This document shows positions 1-8,191 of a DNA stretch of 42,170 bases, one piece after another (the stretch's first letter is position 1; each line of letters begins with the position of its first letter). This DNA is from Bacteroides sp. (GTDB lineage: Bacteria > Bacteroidota > Bacteroidia > Bacteroidales > Bacteroidaceae), in NCBI GenBank assembly GCA_021203515.1, contig JAJQAY010000051.1, forward strand, positions 1-42,170, given 5' to 3'. Below the pieces are notes generated by a model, which saw only the letters and a program-made list of their open reading frames with translations, ran no database searches and was not told the origin of the DNA. Made by a program: the position numbers and the translations under genes.

Positions 1-1255
1 AACAGCTTTAATCACAGTAAACTTAAAAAACGTATCACTATGATGTTAAAAGAAAAGTCAAGTTCGTGGGCACGTTTGAAGTATCTCTATGTACTTCCGG
101 TAGCTGCTATTGCGGTAACAGCTTTCGCCCGTCCCGAAGTCTCCAATGTAGCAGAGGAGATTTCCGCCGTCAAAGTTAATGATTTAACGGCAATTGTAGA
201 AACAAAAGTGGCAGAATATGGAGTAACCGATACGGTGAAACAAGCTGAACCTGCTACTGTCTTTACTGTAGTCGAGGAAATGCCGGAGTTTCCCGGTGGT
301 ATACAAGCGTCTCTGGACTATATCAGAAAGAATATACATTATCCGGAGGCTGCCCGGAAAGCGGGAATACAAGGACGTGTCACTGTGCAGTTTGTGGTTG
401 ATGCGGAAGGCAATGTCGTGTTGCCGCGAATAATGAGGTCGGAACACAAGGAGTTGGAAGCGGAAGCCATCCGTCTGGTGAAGGCAATGCTGAAATGGAA
501 ACCGGGCAAGCAGAAGGGCAAGGCGGTAGCGGTGAAGTACACTTTTCCGATAGTGTTCAGACTGAACGATGCTGATGCAAAGAAAGATGAAGCCAAGGTC
601 AGCATTCAATCATGGGATGACGGAAACACTCCATTGTGCATCGTCAATGGTAAAGAGGTGGATATAGCAGTGATGGCAGCGCTGAACCCGGACAAGATTG
701 AGAATATGTCTGTATTGAAAGATAAAGCGGCTTTGGAGACATATGGCGAGAAGGGCAAGAATGGTGTTTTACTGATAACTTTGAAGGAGAACCATCCGAC
801 TATGGCAGCGGTAGGGGTAGGCAATGTGTATAATAAAATGGATAAAGCCACTTCTCTGGATATTGACAAGGCAGATGTTTATCTTGACTTTGTAAAGGTA
901 GACAGAGAGAGGGGAAAAAGTGGACGACCTGGTGCCGGCTGATAATATAGAAAGTATTACTGTCAGTAAAAAAATAAGTGGTGAAGGTATAATTTATATA
1001 TCTACTAAAAAGGAGAAAACAATTCCTCGGGGTGATATGAAGATTATAGGTAAAGCGGTGGATAAGCAAGGCGAGCCGATTATCGGTGCTGCTGTGTTGA
1101 TAGAAGGAACTACGGTGGGTACGATAAGTGATGCAGATGGATGCTTTGTTTTGTCAGCCGACAAAGACAATGTATTGAGCATTCAGTATATCGGAATGAA
1201 AACGGCTAAAGTGAAAGTTGAACCGGAAATGAAAGTTGTCTTGGAAGAAGGATAA
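1..1255 (+). pseudogene. M56 (BlaR1-like) peptidase / TonB C-terminal protein, 3' part, frameshifted
   Basis: The reading frame is open from base 1, so the start lies upstream of the window. A hydrophobic stretch (about bases 85-130, YLYVLPVAAIAVTAF) ends the membrane part. It is followed by a TonB_C domain (about 270-560; PEFPGG, YPEAARKAGIQGRVTVQFVV, LKWKPGKQKGKAV). Next is a plug-like repeat with IVNGKEV and YGEKGKNGVLLIT (about 640-780). A second such repeat (DDLVPADNIESITVSK) and a carboxypeptidase-regulatory-like domain (IIGKAVDKQGEPIIGAAV, about 1040-1245) complete it. The frame changes near 911-919 in GGGGAAAAA: the first frame stops at 942, and the rest continues in the next frame to 1255. 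Removing one G restores one protein. Known role of the family: membrane sensor metalloprotease paired with a BlaI-type repressor, here with TonB-like modules common in Bacteroidota. The HExxH site, if present, is outside the window. The break may be a sequencing error. Confidence 0.75.
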
Positions 1256-1282
1256 TAGAATTGCAAAATAATAAAGATGATA

Positions 1283-1320
1283 AGAGACTATCTCGGGCTT
1301 GCTCCGGGGTAGTCTCTTTG
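1283..1320 (+). terminator. Rho-independent terminator after the M56/TonB gene
   Basis: AGAGACTA (1283-1290) is complementary to TAGTCTCT (1310-1317), an 8-bp stem around a GC-rich loop, followed by a T-rich stretch. It starts 27 bases after the stop codon and separates this gene from the C45 gene downstream. Confidence 0.7.
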
Positions 1321-1382
1321 GGTTTTATGGCAGCTGTCTTAGAATAATTCTCGTTTTTGAGGTGCTTCTTGCCGGAAAATCT

Positions 1383-1390
1383 TATTTTTG
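1383..1390 (+). promoter_or_regulatory. Possible -7 box (TATTTTTG) for the C45-GH3 unit
   Basis: TATTTTTG fits the Bacteroides -7 consensus TAnnTTTG. A TTTG at 1356-1359 could be the -33 box, but the 23-base spacer is longer than the usual 19-21. The box lies 26 bases upstream of the presumed start codon at 1417 and just after the terminator, where a promoter is expected. Confidence 0.35.
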
Positions 1391-1416
1391 TGTCGACTAT
1401 CCAATCTTTGTAACTT

Positions 1417-2661
1417 ATGTAGAAACGAATATTGCTTGCCCTGATTACTCTTGTCAGTTGTTGCTATTGCACCGAGCCGCTTATGGCTTGCACCTCCGCT
1501 GTGATTTCCGGTAAGATACCCCCCCGACGGTCGCCCCTTGTTGTGGAAGAACCGGGACACGGATTTTCCTCAGAACAGTGTGAAGTATTTTAAAGGGGAA
1601 CGTTATCCGTTCATTGCCATTGTAAACAGTGTGGCGGATAATCCCTCGGAGGTGTGGATGGGTACGAACTCGGCGGGCTTCTCCCTGATGAATACGCAAT
1701 CTTATAATCTGGTGGAGATAAAGCCCGGCGAAGAACGCGGTGAAGCCAACGGGCGTGTGATGCGCCGTGCACTGGAAGTTTGCGCCACGGTGGAAGATTT
1801 CTGCCATTTCCTTGATACCCTTGCGAAGCCCAGCCTGATTGAAGCGAACTTCGGAGCAATTGATGTGAAAGGTGGCGCGGCAATGTTCGAAGTGGATTAT
1901 TACAAATATGTGATGTACGATGCCAATAATCCGAAGGATGCCCCTTGTGGCTATATTGCGCGTACAAACTTCTCTTTCTCGGGACAGGTGAACGAAGGTG
2001 CAGGCTACGTGCGCTTCATGCAGGAAGACAGAATGTTGCTGCCTGCTTCCGCCACCGGACGAATCACACCGCAATGGATATTCAATGAGCTGTCCCGTTC
2101 GTTTGCCAATCCGTTGCTAGGCATCGACCTGAAGACGGGAGAGTTCAATCGCCCTAAAACTACGGGATGGTTTGTAGATCAGGACTTTATAGCCCGGAGC
2201 AGTACGGCAAGCTCGGTAGTGGTGCAGGGGGGGTGAAGCCGTGGGAAAATCCGGAACTTACAACGATGTGGACGATATTGGGCTATCCTCCCACCGGCGT
2301 TGCGATGCCTGTATGGGTGAAAGGGGCCGATAAGAACCTGCCGAAACTCTTGGCACGCGATGAGGCGAGGAAAGTCTCTCCGTTATGCGATTGGTCGGTG
2401 ACATTGGCGGGAGACGTTTTCTCTTATACGCAAGGCATGGGCAGCGGCCGCTACATGAACTGGGAGAAACTTTATAATGCGGAGAAAAACGGTTATATGC
2501 AGTTGCTGGCTCCGGTGGAAGAGGGTGTATTCCGGCGTGTGGAACCACGCCTGAAGGAGTGGCGCAAGCAAGGAAGCATCGACACCCGGGCGATGCAGGT
2601 GCTCTATAGTGAGTTGGGCGATTTTATCAGCACACAATATGCGGAACTATTTGAACTTTAA
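1417..2661 (+). pseudogene. C45-family autoproteolytic acyltransferase/hydrolase, broken
   Basis: Joined across its lesions the gene encodes about 414 residues of an Ntn-hydrolase of the C45 (acyl-CoA:6-APA acyltransferase-like) type. It starts with a signal peptide (KRILLALITLVSCCYC...PLMA), followed directly by CTSAVISGK and later WKNRDTDF, the motifs around the N-terminal nucleophile Cys. Signal peptidase cleavage after Ala24 would expose Cys25 as the catalytic N-terminus (inference). The natural substrate is unknown. Three lesions are visible: codon 2 is TAG (1420-1422); a C7 run (1519-1525) has one C too many, shifting the frame; and a G7 run (2227-2233) is one short (or two long), so the middle frame ends at 2236 while the C-terminal part continues to 2661. 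The pieces are otherwise well conserved and could be genuine decay or, for the homopolymers, sequence error. GH3 follows after 26 bases, suggesting co-transcription. Confidence 0.72.
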
Positions 2662-2687
2662 TAATTATTCATATTAACTATTTCTAC

Positions 2688-5099
2688 ATGAGACACAAAC
2701 TTATGATTGGAGTTTCCGTCCTCTGCCTCGGCTTGGTCGGAACGTTGCATGCGCAAAGCAAGAAGATGTATCAGAAGGGCTGGATTGACTTCAACAAGAA
2801 CGGGGTGAAAGACATCTACGAAGACCCCACCCAACCGGTTGAGAAACGTGTTGCCGACCTGCTTTCCCAAATGACGGTGGAGGAGAAAACCTGTCAGCTC
2901 GCCACTCTCTACGGTTACGGGCGTGTGTTGAAAGACTCTCTGCCCACTGCCGGCTGGAAGAACAAGATTTGGAAAGACGGAATTGCCAATATCGACGAGA
3001 TGCTGAACGGGGTAGGAGGGAAGTCTGCCCGCGTGCCCCATCTGCTATATCCGTTCAGCAATCATGCCGAAGCCATAAATACCGTGCAACGCTGGTTTGT
3101 GGAAGAGACTCGCCTGGGTATTCCCGTGGATTTCAGTAATGAAGGTATTCATGGCCTGAACCATATGAAGGCGACGCCTCTGCCGGCTCCTATCGCCATA
3201 GGAAGCACCTGGAACAAGGAACTGGTGCATCGTGCCGGTGTCATTGCCGGACAGGAGGCCAAAGCATTGGGCTATACGAATGTATATGCCCCTATCCTGG
3301 ATGTGGTGCGCGACCCGCGTTGGGGACGCACGCTGGAATGCTATGGTGAAGAGCCTTACCTGATTGCTGCCCTGGGAACGGAAATGGTGAATGGCATCCA
3401 GTCGCAGGGAGTTGCTTCTACGTTGAAACATTATGCCGTATATAGCGTGCCCAAGGGCGGACGCGACGGGAACTGCCGTACAGACCCGCATGTGGCGCCT
3501 CGTGAGTTGCACGAACTTTTCCTTTATCCTTTTAAGAAAGTAATTCAGAACGCCCATCCTATGGGAGTGATGAGCAGTTATAATGATTGGGACGGTGTGC
3601 CCGTATCTGCCAGCTATTACTTCCTTACCGAGTTGTTGCGTGAGGAGTTCGGTTTCGACGGTTATGTGGTGAGCGATAGTGAAGCGGTGGAGTTCGTGCT
3701 GACCAAGCATCATGTGGCCGATACTTATGATGAGGCTGTGCGCCAGGTATTGGAAGCCGGTCTGAATGTACGCACCCATTTTACTCAGCCGTCCGATTTC
3801 ATCTTGCCGGTTCGCCGTCTGCTCGAAGAGAAGAAGATTTCGATGGCGACCATTGACAAGCGTGTGGCAGAGGTGCTGCGCGTGAAGTTCCGCCTGGGAT
3901 TGTTCGACCAGCCCTATGTGGCGGATACGAAGGCAGCCGACAAAGTGGGTGGCGTAGACCGCAATATGGACTTTGTGAAGCAGATGCAGCAACAGGCGCT
4001 CGTGCTCTTGAAGAACGAGAACAGTCTTCTCCCGCTGGACAAACAACAGATTAAGAAGGTATTGGTGACCGGCCCCTTGGCCGATGAAGATAATTTTATG
4101 ACTAGCCGTTATGGCCCTAACAGACTGGAGACGGTTACTATTCTATCCGGTCTGCGCAATTACCTGAAAGGTATTGCCGAGGTGGATTATGCCAAGGGCT
4201 GTGAGATTGTAGATGCCGGTTGGCCTGCTACCGAGATACTGCCCGTCCCCATGAATGAACAAGAAAAGCAAAGCATTGCCGAAGCTGTGGCAAAGGCTCA
4301 AGAGAGCGATGTCATTATTGCCGTATTGGGAGAAGATGAGTGTCGCACCGGTGAAAGCCGTTCGCGCACTTCGCTCGACTTGCCCGGCCGACAGCAGCAA
4401 CTGCTCGAAGCGCTGCATGCCACCGGAAAGCCGGTCGTGTTGGTGTTGGTCAACGGTCAGCCGCTTACTATCAACTGGGCGAATGCTTACATTCCCGCTA
4501 TCATGGAGACCTGGTTTCCCGGTTGCCAGGGCGGGACGGTGATTGCCGAGACGCTGTTCGGCGAGCATAATCCGGGCGGTAAGCTGACGGTTACTTTCCC
4601 GAAGAGCGTAGGGCAGATAGAGTTGAATTTTCCTTTTAAGTCCGGTTCGCACGGCAGTCAGCCGCAGGCCGGTCCTAATGGGGCAGGCTCTACCCGCGTC
4701 ATCGGTGAGCTTTATCCTTTCGGCTTCGGACTGAGTTACACTACCTTTGCTTACTCCAATCTGGAAGTGTCTCCGCTGAAGCAACGTACACAAGGGGATT
4801 ATACCATAAAAGTAAATGTAACGAATAGCGGAAAGCGTGCAGGTGATGAAGTTGTACAGTTGTATGTACGCGACAAGGTGAGCAGCATCATTACCTACGA
4901 CTCTCAGTTGCGCGGCTTTGAACGTGTATCCCTGCAACCGGGTGAAACGAAACAAGTTACGTTTACCTTGAAGCCGGAAGACCTGCAGTTATTAGACCGT
5001 AATATGAATTGGACGGTAGAGCCGGGCGAGTTTGAAATCCTGATAGGTGCTTCCAGCCAGGACATCCGGCTGAAAGAGACGATTACTGCTCTGCCATAA
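2688..5099 (+). CDS. Glycoside hydrolase family 3, beta-glucosidase-type
   Basis: This 803-residue secreted enzyme has a signal peptide (residues 1 to about 22, ending TLHAQ). A short DFNKNGVKDIYED segment like those seen before the catalytic domain of many Bacteroidota GH3 enzymes follows. Next comes the GH3 N-terminal barrel with DPRWGRTLECYGEEPYL and KHY. The nucleophile Asp is expected at D330 (YVVSDSEAV). The GH3 C-terminal domain contains GEDECRTGESRSRTSLDLPG, where E556 is a reasonable acid/base candidate. A fibronectin-III-like domain occupies about 690-790 (VTNSGKRAGDEVVQLYVRD). Family members remove terminal beta-glucose, beta-xylose or related sugars from the non-reducing end; the exact specificity cannot be read from the sequence. 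Location is probably periplasmic. It follows the C45 gene by 26 bases and ends before a large palindrome that separates it from convergent miaA. Confidence 0.93.
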   Translation: MRHKLMIGVSVLCLGLVGTLHAQSKKMYQKGWIDFNKNGVKDIYEDPTQPVEKRVADLLSQMTVEEKTCQLATLYGYGRVLKDSLPTAGWKNKIWKDGIANIDEMLNGVGGKSARVPHLLYPFSNHAEAINTVQRWFVEETRLGIPVDFSNEGIHGLNHMKATPLPAPIAIGSTWNKELVHRAGVIAGQEAKALGYTNVYAPILDVVRDPRWGRTLECYGEEPYLIAALGTEMVNGIQSQGVASTLKHYAVYSVPKGGRDGNCRTDPHVAPRELHELFLYPFKKVIQNAHPMGVMSSYNDWDGVPVSASYYFLTELLREEFGFDGYVVSDSEAVEFVLTKHHVADTYDEAVRQVLEAGLNVRTHFTQPSDFILPVRRLLEEKKISMATIDKRVAEVLRVKFRLGLFDQPYVADTKAADKVGGVDRNMDFVKQMQQQALVLLKNENSLLPLDKQQIKKVLVTGPLADEDNFMTSRYGPNRLETVTILSGLRNYLKGIAEVDYAKGCEIVDAGWPATEILPVPMNEQEKQSIAEAVAKAQESDVIIAVLGEDECRTGESRSRTSLDLPGRQQQLLEALHATGKPVVLVLVNGQPLTINWANAYIPAIMETWFPGCQGGTVIAETLFGEHNPGGKLTVTFPKSVGQIELNFPFKSGSHGSQPQAGPNGAGSTRVIGELYPFGFGLSYTTFAYSNLEVSPLKQRTQGDYTIKVNVTNSGKRAGDEVVQLYVRDKVSSIITYDSQLRGFERVSLQPGETKQVTFTLKPEDLQLLDRNMNWTVEPGEFEILIGASSQDIRLKETITALP

Positions 5100-5141
5100 A
5101 GATACCGTTTTAGTGTAAGCTCACTGTTGAGTTTAGAAGTA

Positions 5142-5288
5142 ACTTATTCCCCTCTTCCGGGGAGGAGGGGTGCCCTTTAGGGCGGGGTGGTAGGTGAGTA
5201 CACTTACTGAACATTCTCTCAAAGGTATTTCTTCACCTACCACCTCCCCCTACGGGTACTCCTCCTCCCAAGAGGAGGAGAATGTGAG
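5142..5288. repeat. Large GC-rich palindrome between convergent GH3 and miaA
   Basis: The left arm (about 5142-5197) contains CCTCTTCC, GGGGAGGAGGGGTGCCC, AGGGCGGGGTGGTAGGTGA. The right arm (about 5232-5288) is its imperfect inverse (TTCACCTACCACC, CGGGTACTCCTCCTCCC, AGAGGAGGAG). The arms are about 55 bases with a 34-base loop. It sits exactly between two convergent genes, so a bidirectional terminator role is likely. The form is that of a dispersed intergenic repeat. Confidence 0.75.
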
Positions 5289-5303
5289 ATAGTACCGTTA
5301 AAC

Positions 5304-6200
5304 TTAGATTTGTGAACGGAGGTACTCAAGTATCTCCGTTTCTTGTTCCGGATGGAACCAGCGTATTTCCTCATCCCGCTTAAACCAAGTCATCTGCTTG
5401 CGGGAGTAGATGCGGGAGTTCTGCTGAATTTTCTCGATAGCAAAGGGCAGTGTCCACTCGCCGTCGAGATAGTTGAATATCTCTTTATAGCCCACCGTGT
5501 TCAGCGAGTTGAGTGTCCGGTATGGATAGACGCGGCGGGCTTCTTCCATCAGGCCGTCTTCTATCATTTGCTCCACCCGGTGGTTGATGCGCTCGTAAAG
5601 TTCCTCTCGGTCACGTGTCAATCCGATTTTTAGGATGCGGAAAGGGCGTTCCTTCTTCTGCTGCGTGCGAAAAGAGGTATAAGTCTTTCCCGTCATATAG
5701 CAGATTTCCAGTGCATGTATTACCCGCTTCGGATTCTTCAGGTCTACAATCTTATGGTATTCCGGATCTAGTAACTTCAACTCGGCGCATAGTCTTTCGA
5801 GCCCTTCCGTCTCGTACTTCTGCAACATAATCTCGCGGGTTTCGGCATCTACGGTCGGTATATCGTCGATGCCTTTGCACACGGCGTCCACATACATCAT
5901 GGAGCCACCGGTCAGGAGCACGACATCATGGCGGGTATAGAGCGTATCGAGCAGTTTCAGCACCTCGGCTTCGTATTGGGCGGCACTGTAATAATCGGTA
6001 AGTTTCAGAGTGCCGACAAAGTAGTGCTTCACCCGTTGCAATTGTTCGGGAGTAGGTGCGGCTGTGCCAATCTTCAAGTCGGCATAAAGCTGCCTTGAGT
6101 CGGCAGAGACAATGCAGGTCTTGAATTGTTCCGCCAGCCGGAGACTGAGTTCGGTCTTGCCTACCCCGGTGGGGCCGATAAGTACAATCAACGTTTTCAT
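5304..6200 (-). CDS. miaA: tRNA dimethylallyltransferase
   Basis: The 298-residue protein transfers a dimethylallyl group to N6 of A37 in tRNAs that read codons starting with U. The P-loop GPTGVGKT is at residues 9-16, followed by SADSRQLY and a [10 protein letters not shown] segment typical of the family; the C-terminal [15 protein letters not shown] and [11 protein letters not shown] match MiaA signatures. Length is normal. It is cytosolic. It is the last gene before the palindrome at 5142-5288, and a strong terminator lies between it and the gene upstream at 6359, so it probably has its own promoter in 6201-6250, although I see no clear -7 box there. Confidence 0.95.
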   Translation of the reverse strand: MKTLIVLIGPTGVGKTELSLRLAEQFKTCIVSADSRQLYADLKIGTAAPTPEQLQRVKHYFVGTLKLTDYYSAAQYEAEVLKLLDTLYTRHDVVLLTGGSMMYVDAVCKGIDDIPTVDAETREIMLQKYETEGLERLCAELKLLDPEYHKIVDLKNPKRVIHALEICYMTGKTYTSFRTQQKKERPFRILKIGLTRDREELYERINHRVEQMIEDGLMEEARRVYPYRTLNSLNTVGYKEIFNYLDGEWTLPFAIEKIQQNSRIYSRKQMTWFKRDEEIRWFHPEQETEILEYLRSQI

Positions 6201-6218
6201 GCGTAGAAAATTATTTAA

Positions 6219-6234
6219 GCACGGATTATACGGA
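6219..6234. repeat. Single-arm copy of the GCACGGATTATACGGA repeat
   Basis: These 16 bases are identical to 17311-17326, the left arm of the palindrome at 17305-17381. Here no inverse arm follows; instead GACTTC-AC-GAAGTC (6233-6246) forms a small perfect hairpin. It lies in the leader of miaA and looks like a truncated copy of that element. Confidence 0.5.
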
Positions 6235-6251
6235 CTTCACGAAGTCATTAC

Positions 6252-6349
6252 AAAAAACAATTCGGGCGAAGAACAATTTCCTCCGATGAAACAAGTATAT
6301 CCTAGCCGGATGTTCTGTCTTCATCGGAGCAAACTGTCATTCGCCCGAA
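6252..6349 (-). terminator. Long two-stem terminator of the pRiA4b ORF-3-like gene
   Basis: Two nested perfect 10-bp stems are present: TTCGGGCGAA (6261-6270) with TTCGCCCGAA (6340-6349), and CTCCGATGAA (6281-6290) with TTCATCGGAG (6320-6329). The 10-base spacers on either side also pair partly. Read on the minus strand the hairpin is followed by TTGTTTTTTG, a U tract. It starts 10 bases after the stop codon of the gene at 6359-6919. Confidence 0.75.
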
Positions 6350-6358
6350 ACGGTCTAT

Positions 6359-6919
6359 TTAGAATTTCTCTTCTTCGAAAGCTACGTCACCGGCAGCATC
6401 GTCCAGTCCTACGAAGCCTTCCTTGTCGAAGTCTTCCATGTCGAAGTCCTGGTCGCCGTAGAAGTTCTCGTCCAGGTCGAGCGAACCGCTGGCAGCAGCC
6501 ATCTTCTCAAAGTCTACGGTTTGTTTGGGAGCTTCACCGGCTTTCTTGGTACATTTGGCTCCGGTCATATCCTTTCCGGTAATGATTTCGGAAAGTTCGA
6601 TGAAGAAGCAGCGCTCGGTCAGGTAGTCGAACGCATATAGCAGCTTTTGCTTTTCGTCTTCTACCAGTTCGCTTAGTTGCGTATCTTTCATCACCCAGCT
6701 ATCCATCTCCGGATTGTCATCCATTTCTTCGAGCGTAACTTCTTTCTCTTTCTCCCAGTCATCATCACAGATAAAGAAAGAAGTCATTTGGTCGTCGGTA
6801 TAACCTACCGATTTCACGATTGCCTGGTGGAAGTCATAAAATGTAGCTTCCGGGTCGATTTGTATTTCTCTTACGAAGTCATCCACTTCATCGGAGATGA
6901 TTGTAAATCTGTATATCAT
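6359..6919 (-). CDS. Plasmid pRiA4b ORF-3-like (IS1096 passenger TnpR-like) protein
   Basis: The 186-residue protein starts MIYRFTIISDEVDDFVREIQI and continues with FYDFHQAIVKSVGY and FFICDDDWEKEKEV, the pattern of the pRiA4b ORF-3 family. The second half contains LLYAFDYLTERCFFIELSEI. The C-terminal 50 residues are strongly acidic and low in complexity (DLDENFYGDQDFDMEDFDKEGF). Function is unknown; the name comes from a passenger gene of IS1096, but no transposon is visible here. The gene follows lpxA by 13 bases in the same direction, so it is probably transcribed with the lipid A genes. It ends at a strong terminator. Confidence 0.8.
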   Translation of the reverse strand: MIYRFTIISDEVDDFVREIQIDPEATFYDFHQAIVKSVGYTDDQMTSFFICDDDWEKEKEVTLEEMDDNPEMDSWVMKDTQLSELVEDEKQKLLYAFDYLTERCFFIELSEIITGKDMTGAKCTKKAGEAPKQTVDFEKMAAASGSLDLDENFYGDQDFDMEDFDKEGFVGLDDAAGDVAFEEEKF

Positions 6920-6932
6920 AATGTTGGCCTTT

Positions 6933-7709
6933 TTATTTGCTCGCCGGGATAATGCCGCGAGCCGATTCTCGTATAAAGTTTATAATATAGCTGATTTCAG
7001 GTGTCATTTCCATTTCATCCTCAATCTTCTTTAAAGCATCCGTATTGTTCAGTCCGCTTTGGTATATGATGCGGTAGGCATTGTGAATAGCCTCGATTGT
7101 TTCATTGGAGAAACCGCGGCGGCGCAATCCCACGATGTTGATACCCACATAGCAGATAGGCTCCCGTCCGGCAATGATGTACGGAGGAATATCCTTGCTG
7201 AAGCGGCATCCTCCTTGTATCATGCCAAATCCGCCTACTCGGCAGAATTGGTGCATCAGTACGTTGGCACTGATTACGGAACAGTCGTCGATAACAATCT
7301 CACCTGCCATTTTGGTCGAATTACCGATGACGCAGTTGCTTCCGATAAGGGCATCGTGTGCCACATGCACACTTTCCATCAGCAGGTTGTTATTGCCTAC
7401 AATGGTTTTTCCTTTGGCGGCCGTACCCCGGTTGATTGTTACGTTTTCCCGGATAATGTTGTTGTCACCGATTTCTGCAGTTGTTTCTTCCCCTTTGAAC
7501 TTCAGGTCTTGGGGGATGGCACCTATCACTGCTCCGGGGAAAATAGTATTTCCGTTGCCGATGCGTGTGCCGTACAGAATGTTAACATTCGCCATAATCT
7601 TGTTATTATCGCCGATTACCACATTCTTGTCAATGAAAACAAAAGGAGTAATCTCTACGTTTTCCCCGATTTTTGCTTCGGGATGAATATACGCTAAGGG
7701 ACTTATCAT
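6933..7709 (-). CDS. lpxA: Acyl-ACP--UDP-N-acetylglucosamine O-acyltransferase
   Basis: LpxA adds a 3-hydroxyacyl chain to the 3-OH of UDP-GlcNAc, the first step of lipid A synthesis. The 258 residues show the hexapeptide-repeat left-handed beta helix (IGENVEI, IGDNNKI, IGNGNTI, IGDNNII). The LMESVHVAHDALIG segment contains the catalytic His (H118, matching E. coli H125). The C-terminal helical part starts near NIVGLRRRGFSNETI. Cytosolic trimer in the family. Upstream, fabZ ends 95 bases away across a repeat (7718-7802). Confidence 0.96.
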   Translation of the reverse strand: MISPLAYIHPEAKIGENVEITPFVFIDKNVVIGDNNKIMANVNILYGTRIGNGNTIFPGAVIGAIPQDLKFKGEETTAEIGDNNIIRENVTINRGTAAKGKTIVGNNNLLMESVHVAHDALIGSNCVIGNSTKMAGEIVIDDCSVISANVLMHQFCRVGGFGMIQGGCRFSKDIPPYIIAGREPICYVGINIVGLRRRGFSNETIEAIHNAYRIIYQSGLNNTDALKKIEDEMEMTPEISYIINFIRESARGIIPASK

Positions 7710-7717
7710 GTCTTTTA

Positions 7718-7802
7718 TTTTAGATTTTAGATTTTAGATTTTAGACGTTGGATTTCATTGTTTTGGCATTTGCTGAAATCTTAAATCATAAATCTGAAAT
7801 CC
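7718..7802. repeat. TTTTAGA tandem repeat with inverse AAATCTn arm
   Basis: Four perfect copies of the 7-mer TTTTAGA occupy 7718-7745. After a 28-base core the right arm (7774-7802) carries GAAATCTT, AAATCAT, AAATCTG, AAATCC, a degenerate 7-bp repeat that pairs imperfectly with the left arm. It fills the 95-base gap between lpxA and fabZ and has the same plan as the elements at 11553, 21800 and 26691. Confidence 0.7.
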
Positions 7803-7804
7803 TT

Positions 7805-8191
7805 TTATTTGTTTTTTACAATTTGCGCCATAAACTCAGCTTCGCACACCACCTTTTCGCCTATGAAAACATAGCCTTTCATGGTGGAGACACCTCGGCG
7901 GACAGGAGCCAGCAGTTCTACGTGGAAAATCAAAGTATCTCCCGGCACTACTTTCTGGCGGAACTTCACACCGTCAATCTTCAGGAAGTAAGTGGAATAG
8001 CGTTCCGGTTCGCCTACCGAATTTAATACGAGCAGCCCGCCGGTCTGTGCCATAGCCTCTATCTGCAATACGCCCGGCATTACCGGCTCTTGCGGGAAGT
8101 GGCCCTGGAAGAAAGGTTCGTTGGCAGTCACATTCTTGACGCCCACGATATAGTTGGCACCGATTTCAATCACTTTGTCCACCAGTTGCAT
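7805..8191 (-). CDS. fabZ: 3-hydroxyacyl-ACP dehydratase domain (FabZ), split from LpxC
   Basis: FabZ dehydrates 3-hydroxyacyl-ACP in fatty acid synthesis. The 128-residue frame shows [20 protein letters not shown] with the catalytic His (H31) and Glu (E45, QIEAMAQ). In Bacteroides this domain is normally fused to the C-terminus of LpxC (about 461 residues). Here the conserved junction LLPHRYP is lost: the DNA reads CCACCGC where CCACACCGC would give PHR. A 2-base deletion near 8203-8204 therefore separates the frames. Adding two bases gives exactly 461 codons over 7805-9188. An ATG at 8191 inside the 3' end of the lpxC frame could allow coupled translation of a free FabZ lacking its first helix. 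The gene is probably essential, so sequence error is a serious alternative. Confidence 0.85.
   Translation of the reverse strand: MQLVDKVIEIGANYIVGVKNVTANEPFFQGHFPQEPVMPGVLQIEAMAQTGGLLVLNSVGEPERYSTYFLKIDGVKFRQKVVPGDTLIFHVELLAPVRRGVSTMKGYVFIGEKVVCEAEFMAQIVKNK

Noticed and set aside
1299..1514. 71-codon open frame between the M56 gene and the C45 gene
   Set aside because: It starts in the terminator and is out of frame with the C45 signal peptide, which explains the same bases better.
8166..8191. Natural overlap of two independent genes lpxC and fabZ
   Set aside because: The missing PHR of the conserved junction and the exact 461-codon length after adding two bases point to a broken fusion rather than two ancestral genes.
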